Assembly: GCA_014729315.1 (NCBI GenBank)
Contig: WJKD01000099.1
Location: forward strand, 1-5,935
Direction of reading: 5' to 3'
DNA length: 5,935 nucleotides
Source: Promethearchaeota archaeon
GTDB lineage: Archaea; Asgardarchaeota; Lokiarchaeia; Sigynarchaeales; SOKP01
Shown here: piece by piece, positions 1 through 5,667 of the stretch
How positions within the stretch are numbered: the first letter of the stretch is position 1
Layout: each line of letters starts with the position of its first letter
Program-made: the position numbers and the translations under genes
The notes under the pieces: generated by a model
Seen by the model: the letters and a program-made list of their open reading frames with translations, nothing else
What the model was told of the DNA's origin: nothing
Database searches by the model: none

Positions 1-1145
1 CATAAGAACAATCCCTTTTCGACAACAGATTCAATTCCATTATGTAAATAATCTCTTACAAGCGCAACCGGACCCAAACCATATTTACTCCCATAAATAT
101 TCCCAAATGCTCTAAAAGCACTACAAGTTACGTGACAGCTCTTACAGCTAATACATTTTAAAAGGTCTTTGTAAAACATATTTTCTTTAATAGCCTTACT
201 TCGCCATTCGTCGACGAGAATAACTACGACTTCCTTCGCACCGTACATCCCAAAGACTCGCGAACCTTGCACATCTGAAGTATTGGAAGGTGCCGAAATC
301 AAGCTAATGTAAGCTCCATCCACGTTCATAATCCTCTCTTGTATTTTTGCGCATAACAACGCGTCAAACACAGTAGGAACGATTTTTTGAACTCCGACAA
401 CAACAATATGTTTTTCGGTTGCTCGAGTGATAATACTAATATTGCCCTCGTTCTCGACGAGCACTATAGATCCATCGTCTGCTGAAATTGCGTTTGCCGA
501 AGTAAGTGAAACTTTTACATCATTAAGCAACTCAGGACGGTATGTTTTTCTAAAATAGGCAACGATAGCTTCTGGCGTTGGTTCCACGTCTACTCCATGT
601 TTTTCTTTAATTTTTGCTACGATTCTTTCTGGCTTGAATTGAACACCCGGTCCTAAAGAATAGGTGGGATAATCATAATCCAATAAATCGCAGATAACAT
701 CGCCTAAATCGGTTTCTTTTACCTTAATGTTATTCTCTTTTAATACATTGTAGAGCCCTATGTCTTTAGCTTCTAGAGACTTCGATTTATAGAGTACTTT
801 GTTATCGCCTAATTCCTCCATGAAAATCTTTTGAGCTTCCTCGTTTGTTTTAGCGTAATGTACTTTGAAATGATTCGTTTTTTCAAGAATTTTCATACAA
901 TCCATCACATATTGGTCCATATTGTCCAGAAAATCTTGTTTCATTTCTTGTAGACGCTTCTTGTGTCGTTCGATAAACTCTCTACTTGTATCCTTGTAGA
1001 GGAACCTTAAATCGTACGATTTGTATTTAGCTTGACAGCCTAACCTCCATATATCCGTAAATTTCGCGTATTCACTTTCAGGATTTTCTAATTTCTCTAT
1101 TTTTTCCTTAACTTTTTCGTATAATTCTTGTGCTTTTTCACCCAT
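1..1145 (-). CDS. lutB: LutB-like LUD-domain iron-sulfur protein, 3' end cut off by left edge
   Basis: Seen: reading leftward from an ATG at 1145, the frame stays open for 381 codons to the window edge, so the C-terminus is missing. Residues ~70-315 match the LUD domain of LutB/LldF: a K-S-K-S segment (~120-123), E-T-D-L-G-D (144-149), D-G-S-I-V-L-V-E-N-E-G-N (~224-235), then H-I-V-V-V-G and K-I-V-P (246-257). A ferredoxin-like motif C331-x2-C334-x2-C337-x3-C341 follows, without the Pro usually found after the fourth Cys. The last two bases are TG, so the next codon may be the first Cys of the second cluster, as in LutB. Family knowledge: LutB (~470 aa) works with LutA, and usually LutC, in cytosolic L-lactate oxidation. 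The start overlaps the end of the lutA-like gene by 8 bases and has a GGAGGGAG Shine-Dalgarno, indicating cotranscription. Inference: an electron-transfer subunit; lactate as substrate is unproven because parts of the domain are divergent. Confidence 0.88.
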   Translation of the reverse strand, partial: MGEKAQELYEKVKEKIEKLENPESEYAKFTDIWRLGCQAKYKSYDLRFLYKDTSREFIERHKKRLQEMKQDFLDNMDQYVMDCMKILEKTNHFKVHYAKTNEEAQKIFMEELGDNKVLYKSKSLEAKDIGLYNVLKENNIKVKETDLGDVICDLLDYDYPTYSLGPGVQFKPERIVAKIKEKHGVDVEPTPEAIVAYFRKTYRPELLNDVKVSLTSANAISADDGSIVLVENEGNISIITRATEKHIVVVGVQKIVPTVFDALLCAKIQERIMNVDGAYISLISAPSNTSDVQGSRVFGMYGAKEVVVILVDEWRSKAIKENMFYKDLLKCISCKSCHVTCSAFRAFGNIYGSKYGLGPVALVRDYLHNGIESVVEKGLFL

Positions 1146-1884
1146 TGATCGGATCAACTCCCTCCATTAATCTTAGGATAAAGTTTTCAAATTTTATAAC
1201 TGGGGTCTTAATATCGTTTTCCTCTCTAATTCGATTTAACGCAGTATAACAAAATGGACACGCAGTCAATAATGCTTTTGCCATTCTCATTTGATCAAAT
1301 ATTAATTTGGAATTATAATCGCTGTTTTCCTTGAAAACGGCGTAAGCTCCACCTCCCGCTCCACAGCATAAAGAATTTAACCTATTATTTTCCATCTCGT
1401 CGAGTTTAATTTTTCCTTTTATCTTTGAGATAATGTTTCGGGCTTCCTCGATAATTGGGACTTCGGCATTTCTCAGATGACACGCATCGTGGTAATAGAT
1501 TTTTAATCTCTTATTACCATCGTATTTGAGATTTAATCTGTCAAGATTTTCTTTTTGATTTAAAAATTGAAGTAGATGCATTATTTTTACTTTGAAGTCC
1601 GCTCCGAGATATTTAGGATAATATTTGGTTAGATAATTGTAACAACCCGCGCAAATAGTTATTAATTCTTCTACATTGTTTTCCTTGAACCATTCGTTGA
1701 CCATTTTTACGTGATCTGCGATTTCTTCTTCATTTGCGAGTTGATGTGCTAAGGAACCACAACAAGGAGGATTTTCAATCACTTCAAATTCCTTGTCTAA
1801 AGATTGAATTATCTTTTTCGAGCTTTCGCAAGCTTCTTGATAGCGGGCTGACGATAAACATCCGAAATAAATTAATTTCGTCAT
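1138..1884 (-). CDS. lutA: LutA/HdrB-like protein with two cysteine-rich CCG domains
   Basis: Seen: 248 aa with the CCG signature twice. The first set is C9, C41-C42-G and C78-x2-C81; the second is C135, C173-C174-G and C209-x2-C212. Length and layout fit LutA/LldE (~240 aa) and the C-terminal part of HdrB and GlpC. There is no signal peptide or membrane segment, so it should be cytosolic. Family knowledge: CCG domains bind iron-sulfur clusters (in HdrB, noncubane ones that reduce disulfides); in LutA they pass electrons during lactate oxidation together with LutB. Context: first gene of a leftward operon, overlapping the LutB-like gene by 8 bases. A TATA-like element ends about 24 bases before the ATG with no Shine-Dalgarno, suggesting a leaderless message. 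All ten expected cysteines are present, so the protein looks intact. Alternative: an HdrB-type subunit of another oxidoreductase; the adjacent LutB favours the Lut assignment. The exact substrate cannot be read from sequence. Confidence 0.9.
   Translation of the reverse strand: MTKLIYFGCLSSARYQEACESSKKIIQSLDKEFEVIENPPCCGSLAHQLANEEEIADHVKMVNEWFKENNVEELITICAGCYNYLTKYYPKYLGADFKVKIMHLLQFLNQKENLDRLNLKYDGNKRLKIYYHDACHLRNAEVPIIEEARNIISKIKGKIKLDEMENNRLNSLCCGAGGGAYAVFKENSDYNSKLIFDQMRMAKALLTACPFCYTALNRIREENDIKTPVIKFENFILRLMEGVDPING
1157..1165 (-). promoter_or_regulatory. Shine-Dalgarno for the LutB-like gene
   Basis: Minus-strand GGAGGGAGT lies inside the 3' end of the lutA-like gene, 11-15 bases before the ATG at 1145. 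It complements the CCUCC anti-Shine-Dalgarno core, although the spacing is slightly long. It is the only convincing Shine-Dalgarno before a start in the window. It supports both the chosen start and translation of lutB as an internal cistron. Confidence 0.65.
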
Positions 1885-1907
1885 ATAATTAATTGTAATT
1901 CTTTATA

Positions 1908-1920
1908 CTTTTAAATCTTT
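1908..1920 (-). promoter_or_regulatory. BRE/TATA promoter of the lutA-lutB-like operon
   Basis: Minus strand reads AAAGA (BRE-like) followed by TTTAAAAG (TATA-like, 1915 down to 1908). The TATA centre is about 27-28 bases upstream of the ATG at 1884, so transcription would begin at or next to the start codon. No Shine-Dalgarno lies between. This matches archaeal leaderless promoters; the call is by pattern only. Confidence 0.65.
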
Positions 1921-2039
1921 AATTGTTATTTTGTTTAATTAGCTAACTTAAATTAGAGTAATAAGGACTCATAAATCCGTTGAGATATGTCTTTTTGTGT
2001 GCTTTATTGCATAATGTTCCACATTTTTATTTCACGATG

Positions 2040-2048
2040 TTTTTTATC
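2040..2048 (+). promoter_or_regulatory. Possible TATA element of the sulfatase gene (weak)
   Basis: TTTTTTATC is centred about 37 bases before the ATG at 2081. A start site ~27 bases downstream would leave a leader of about ten A-rich bases without a Shine-Dalgarno. A better TATA sequence exists closer to the gene (2061-2070), but it is too close to serve this start. The promoter of this gene is therefore uncertain. Confidence 0.3.
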
Positions 2049-2080
2049 AAGTATTAGAAAATATTTTATAGAAATTAAAA

Positions 2081-3601
2081 ATGAGTGAAAAACCAAATAT
2101 TATTTACATTTTAAACGACCATCAAGCATTTTACGGACATGGAGAAATGGCGGGAAGTCCCAAAATCCAGAGACCTAACATCGAAAAACTTGGCAATGAA
2201 GGCGTTAAATTTACGCGAGCGTATACGGCGTGTCCTTTGTGTGGACCCGCGAGAAGAACAATGCTTACTGGGTTATTCCCCCATAACCACGGCGAGATAA
2301 AAAACGAAACCAACCATAAATACGATAGAGAACTTTACCTAAGTAAGCTAGCGGAAGGAGGATATAAAAATTATTACTTCGGCAAGTGGCACGCTGGAAG
2401 AGGGCTGCCTCACGATTTTCAATGTGAAGGATTTTCGTGCAAGGCCTACGGAAATCCCTATATAACTCCTGAATACAAAGAATACATAAAAAAGCACGAT
2501 TTGCCTGATTTTGAAGTAAGAATCAAACACAGTTTTATGGATCCAAAAAGCAATTATACTACACAAGTGCACGGAATTATAGAAGGAGCGCTATATAAAC
2601 CGGATTTCGTGTCATTGTCAACCCATACTACTGGACTTATGACCACACCTAAAGAAACTCACGAAGCCTATTTTCTAGCATATTTAGCATGCGAAAAATT
2701 AAAAGAAATTGCCAAATCTGACAATCAAGAACCTTTTCATATGAGAATAGATTTTTGGGGGCCTCATCAACCTTATTTCACCACTCAAGATTTTTTAGAT
2801 CTGTACGATCCAAAAGAAATCAAACAACTACCAAGTTTCGACGAAAATTTAAAGAAAAGCAATAAACCAGAGATTTATCAATCTAATTTTGATTATCCCA
2901 TTAGCGAGGATGGAAAATTAATATATCCTAATCCTGTGCCCTGGGAAGTATGGCAGGAAGTATTAGCTTATAACTACGCACAGCAGACCCTCGTAGACGA
3001 AGCAGCGGGCAGGATTCTTGATACTCTCGAAGAACTTGGCTTATCAGATAATACGTTGGTTATATATTCTACAGATCATGGAGATGCCGTAGGATGCCAC
3101 GGGGGGCATTTTGACAAGGATTCCTACATGCCCGAGGAGATGATGCGAATTCCGATGGTTCTTCGTTATCCTGGCGTTGTTGAGGAAAAACAAGTTTCGG
3201 ACAAACTCGTGAGTAATATTGATTTAGCACCTACATTTCTAGATGCTGCGGGACTTAAATTTAGCGAACCAGTTGATGGGAGAAGTTTATTGCCTATTAG
3301 CAAAACCCCCGAATCTGAATGGCGTGAAGATTTAATGTGCGAAACTCACGGACATTACATCTTACATAATGGCCGAATGCTTGTAACTGATAGATATAAA
3401 TATGTGTGGAACGAGGATGATTTAGACGAGCTTTACGATTTAAAGGAGGATCCTTTTGAGTTAAATAATTTGATTAATCTTGGAGAGTATAAAGATATCC
3501 TCGATGATTTAAAAAAACGGTTAACGAAATGGCGAGATAAAACAGGAGATATTGTGGATAAAAGTATGATTTACGGAAAAAGACTTAAAATACCTCGTTA
3601 A
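2081..3601 (+). CDS. Cytosolic Cys-type sulfatase (alkaline phosphatase superfamily)
   Basis: Seen: 506 aa, typical for the family, starting K-P-N-I-I-Y-I-L five residues from the ATG, so the start is secure. The formylglycine motif is C54-G-P-A-R58, followed by R-T-M-L-T-G and P-H-N-H-G. Other sulfatase landmarks are N12-D13-H14 (metal-binding strand), G101-K102-W103-H104, G-P-H229-Q-P-Y, S-T-D332-H333-G, K346, and M-R-I-P-M-V-L-R-Y-P-G (355-365). The C-terminus has the usual E-L-Y-D-L-K-E-D-P-x-E-L-x-N-L segment (450-464). There is no signal peptide. Family knowledge: the Cys must be oxidised to formylglycine; in anaerobes the radical SAM enzyme anSME does this. These enzymes hydrolyse sulfate esters, and some relatives cleave phosphonate monoesters or phosphodiesters. 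Inference: acts in the cytosol on a sulfated or phosph(on)ate metabolite; the substrate is unknown. Nearby: 78 bases upstream of a transporter array in the same direction. Odd: His14 replaces the second Asp of the common D-D pair, and C51 forms a CxxC with C54. Confidence 0.93.
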   Translation: MSEKPNIIYILNDHQAFYGHGEMAGSPKIQRPNIEKLGNEGVKFTRAYTACPLCGPARRTMLTGLFPHNHGEIKNETNHKYDRELYLSKLAEGGYKNYYFGKWHAGRGLPHDFQCEGFSCKAYGNPYITPEYKEYIKKHDLPDFEVRIKHSFMDPKSNYTTQVHGIIEGALYKPDFVSLSTHTTGLMTTPKETHEAYFLAYLACEKLKEIAKSDNQEPFHMRIDFWGPHQPYFTTQDFLDLYDPKEIKQLPSFDENLKKSNKPEIYQSNFDYPISEDGKLIYPNPVPWEVWQEVLAYNYAQQTLVDEAAGRILDTLEELGLSDNTLVIYSTDHGDAVGCHGGHFDKDSYMPEEMMRIPMVLRYPGVVEEKQVSDKLVSNIDLAPTFLDAAGLKFSEPVDGRSLLPISKTPESEWREDLMCETHGHYILHNGRMLVTDRYKYVWNEDDLDELYDLKEDPFELNNLINLGEYKDILDDLKKRLTKWRDKTGDIVDKSMIYGKRLKIPR

Positions 3602-3644
3602 TCCGAGAAATGGAAACTAAATACTCGCGAATGAAATTATAAAA

Positions 3645-3668
3645 TATTTTTTATTATATTTTAATTTC
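3645..3668 (+). promoter_or_regulatory. T-rich stretch: promoter of the first transporter and possible sulfatase terminator
   Basis: In the 78-base gap after the sulfatase stop, TTTATTAT (3650-3657) is centred about 27 bases before the TTG at 3680, after an A-rich BRE-like AAAATATT. There is no Shine-Dalgarno. The surrounding T-runs could also end sulfatase transcription, as T-tracts do in archaea. The region is so AT-rich that this match is less telling than the other three. Confidence 0.4.
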
Positions 3669-3679
3669 TACAATATAAT

Positions 3680-4621
3680 TTGGAACAAGAGAATGTAAAG
3701 AAAGGATTTTTCTTTGGAATAATTGGAACAATATTAGGAGGTTTCAATCCAATAATCGCTAATTCTCGACCTTGCGTCATTGATGCTTACCTATTTTCTG
3801 CTATGACCGTTGTGGTTCAAGCGATAATATTTTTTCCTTTAATGCTTATCGAAAGTAAAAGAATTAAATCTAATTTTGCGCATGATTTAATTTCAAGCGA
3901 GGAAATGGAGAGACATTTATATGGTTATAAAAAAAATATTCCACTCATTATATTTTTGGGATTAAGTTTTGGGTTTTGTTTTGTTTTGTTTTTTCTAGGT
4001 TATCAACTCGCAGGTGCGATTAACGGTACACTAGTATTAAAAACAACGATTTTCTTTTCAATTTTATTTGATTGGATTATATTGAGAAAAAAATTATCGT
4101 TAACGCAGTTAATTTTTTCTTTCGTCTTATTTTTCGGGCTATTTTTGGCTGTTACTCAAGGTTCATTCAATATTATTGAATTAAACATAGGGGTTGTTAT
4201 AATGCTACTGGTTTCGGCAATATGGATGTTTTCACACGCACTTTCAAAGCCTATGTTGGATAGAGAAGAGATAAGCTCATTAAAACTAGTATGTATAAGA
4301 AATTTTATATCAGCAATATTTCTCTTCTCAACTTACTTCATATTTTATCCTTTAGAGAATATGAATCTTTTAATTAATCCTATTAATCTATTTTGGGGAT
4401 TGTTAATGGGAGGAATTTATGGATTCGGTCTTTACTTGTGGTACAAAAGTATGCAAAACATCAGCGTAAGTAAAGCGACGATAATCGTCTCGGGAAACCT
4501 TATAGTCACAGCGATTTTTGCTACGCTAGTGCTGGGCGAAATATTTAGTTATTATCATCTAATAGGCACTATTTTAGTTATCACATCAATTGTAATAATC
4601 GTAAATCCTTTCAAAAAGTAA
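3680..4621 (+). CDS. EamA/DMT-family membrane transporter, first of three
   Basis: Seen: 313 aa, very hydrophobic, with about ten membrane segments (roughly 8-28, 36-57, 87-108, 111-135, 140-160, 168-187, 205-223, 234-255, 264-286, 290-309), the normal count and length for a two-repeat EamA protein. The start is TTG; it lines up with the next paralogue residue for residue, and a TATA-like element sits ~27 bases upstream. Signature points are P24-I-I-A-N-S-R-P31, D35-A-Y-L-F, A-G-A-I-N-G (111-116), T-Q-G-S-F-N (159-164), L-W-Y-K-S (253-257) and L-G-E (285-287). Family knowledge: DMT proteins export or import amino acids, metabolites, nucleotide sugars and similar solutes. By-eye identity with the second copy is about 46%, without gaps over ~309 residues. 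Odd: the TM9 segment reads V-S-G-N where the second copy has V-S-P-M-P, so the proline common in this position is lost. The substrate is unknown. Confidence 0.88.
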   Translation: MEQENVKKGFFFGIIGTILGGFNPIIANSRPCVIDAYLFSAMTVVVQAIIFFPLMLIESKRIKSNFAHDLISSEEMERHLYGYKKNIPLIIFLGLSFGFCFVLFFLGYQLAGAINGTLVLKTTIFFSILFDWIILRKKLSLTQLIFSFVLFFGLFLAVTQGSFNIIELNIGVVIMLLVSAIWMFSHALSKPMLDREEISSLKLVCIRNFISAIFLFSTYFIFYPLENMNLLINPINLFWGLLMGGIYGFGLYLWYKSMQNISVSKATIIVSGNLIVTAIFATLVLGEIFSYYHLIGTILVITSIVIIVNPFKK

Positions 4622-4626
4622 CAAAT

Positions 4627-4642
4627 CGAAATAGTTTAAATT
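4627..4642 (+). promoter_or_regulatory. BRE/TATA promoter of the second transporter
   Basis: CGAAATAG followed by TTTAAATT (4635-4642) lies in the 45-base gap between the first two transporter genes. The TATA centre is about 28-29 bases before the ATG at 4667 and no Shine-Dalgarno is present, again fitting leaderless archaeal initiation. It suggests that this gene can be transcribed on its own. Confidence 0.55.
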
Positions 4643-4666
4643 CATATACATCTTTTCCTAAATAAG

Positions 4667-5632
4667 ATGGTTGACGAAAAATACATTAAGGGAGTGGTAT
4701 TTGCTCTTATTTCATTGTTTTTAGTGTCAATGCAACCAATTGTAGCTATTTCCCGGCCGAAAGTATTAGACGCGTATTTGTTTGCGGCGATGACTTGCAT
4801 AGTTATGGCTTTGTTTATGTTTCCACTTATTATTGCAGAACGTCACAAATATAGCAATCTAAGTAAAAAAAATCCCGCAAAATCCGACGAATATCGCTCT
4901 ATTTTGAATGGTTGGAAAAAGCATAAAAGGATTTTAATTTATGTGGGGATTAATTTTGCCGTAGCTCAGGTTATTTTTTTTCTTGCATACGAATTAGCGG
5001 GGGCAATAAACGGTTCCTTAGCGCAACAAACTACTATTATATTTGCGTTACTTTTTGGATTTCTTATTCATCACGAAAAAGTTACTAAGATTCAGATTGT
5101 ATTTTCTATTATCTTATTATTTGGACTAACATTTGCGATAACCCAAGGAAGCTTTAATCTACTCGAATTCAATTTAGGAGTATTGCTAATGTTGATGACC
5201 GCAGCAATCTGGATGCTTGCACACACTTTTACCAAACCCATTTTAGAAAAAAACGAATCAACTGCTATTCAAATCGTTTTCATCCGGAATATAATCTCCG
5301 GCTCATTGTTGTTTTCCACATATTTTATATTCTTTCCTATAACGAATATATTGCTACTTTTAGAGCCTATTAATGTATTTTTTTTCATAGCGATGGGATT
5401 TTTCTACGTTTTTGATATTTTATTCTGGTATAAATCTTTGACAAATATAGAGCTTTCTAAAGCATCTGTATTGGTAAGTCCTATGCCGATATTAACAGCA
5501 ATTTTTGCTTTTTTAATTTTAGGAGAGTTACTTACTATTCATCATCTCATTGGAGCGTTTATAATTATTATATCAATAATAATAATCGTACGGAAGAAAA
5601 AGGAGGATTCCTTTGTAAGTGAAAAATTATAA
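4667..5632 (+). CDS. EamA/DMT-family membrane transporter, second of three
   Basis: Seen: 321 aa, ATG start, about ten membrane segments in the same places as the first copy, and a Lys/Glu-rich cytosol-type tail (R-K-K-K-E-D, ~309-314) that the first copy lacks. It shares P24-I-V-A-x-S-R-P31, D35-A-Y-L-F, A-G-A-I-N-G-S-L, A-I-T-Q-G-S-F-N, I-R-N-x-I-S, L-F-S-T-Y-F-I-F, F-W-Y-K-S and L-G-E with it. A hydrophilic loop between segments 2 and 3 (~58-88, ending N-G-W-K-K) is the most divergent part. Family knowledge: a drug/metabolite transporter superfamily carrier of the cytoplasmic membrane. TM9 keeps prolines (V-S-P-M-P), unlike the first copy, which may mean a different substrate. It is flanked by its paralogues at 45 and 35 bases, each gap holding a promoter-like element. 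No frameshift or loss is visible, so the copy looks functional; the substrate cannot be named. Confidence 0.9.
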   Translation: MVDEKYIKGVVFALISLFLVSMQPIVAISRPKVLDAYLFAAMTCIVMALFMFPLIIAERHKYSNLSKKNPAKSDEYRSILNGWKKHKRILIYVGINFAVAQVIFFLAYELAGAINGSLAQQTTIIFALLFGFLIHHEKVTKIQIVFSIILLFGLTFAITQGSFNLLEFNLGVLLMLMTAAIWMLAHTFTKPILEKNESTAIQIVFIRNIISGSLLFSTYFIFFPITNILLLLEPINVFFFIAMGFFYVFDILFWYKSLTNIELSKASVLVSPMPILTAIFAFLILGELLTIHHLIGAFIIIISIIIIVRKKKEDSFVSEKL

Positions 5633-5643
5633 AGCTTTATATT
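5631..5643 (+). promoter_or_regulatory. BRE/TATA promoter of the third transporter
   Basis: AAAGC followed by TTTATATT (5636-5643) overlaps the stop codon of the second transporter. The TATA centre is about 28-29 bases before the GTG at 5668, with no Shine-Dalgarno between. The near-identical spacing to the lutA and second-transporter promoters supports both the element and the GTG start. Confidence 0.55.
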
Positions 5644-5667
5644 CCTTTTCACTTTTACTCTATCACC

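Larger units (their letters stand above)
1885..2080. other. Divergent intergenic region
   Basis: This is 196 bases between the leftward lut-like operon and the rightward sulfatase gene. It carries the lutA-side TATA element and no open frame or RNA gene that I can support. A short palindrome TTAGCTAA (1939-1946), flanked by TTAA on both sides, lies upstream of the lutA TATA box and could be an operator, but such palindromes are common in AT-rich DNA. On the sulfatase side, TTTTTTATC (2040-2048) is the best-placed TATA candidate; it would give a leader of roughly 10 bases. Confidence 0.6.

Noticed and set aside
2061..2070. ATATTTTATA, a good TATA-like sequence before the sulfatase
   Set aside because: It is only about 10-20 bases from the ATG, so transcription would start inside the gene. 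No suitable downstream start exists, because the conserved domain begins at residue 5.
2131..2313. 60-codon open frame on the minus strand inside the sulfatase gene
   Set aside because: It is fully antisense to a well-supported conserved coding region, with no recognisable domain and no promoter or ribosome site.
2348..2572. 74-codon open frame on the minus strand inside the sulfatase gene
   Set aside because: Antisense shadow of the sulfatase, with no family resemblance.
5599..5614. AAAGGA/TCCTTT hairpin with a GGAT loop at the end of the second transporter, also containing GGAGG
   Set aside because: The stem is only six pairs, inside the coding region, with no T-tract following. The GGAGG is over 60 bases from the next real start, so it is neither a convincing terminator nor a ribosome site.
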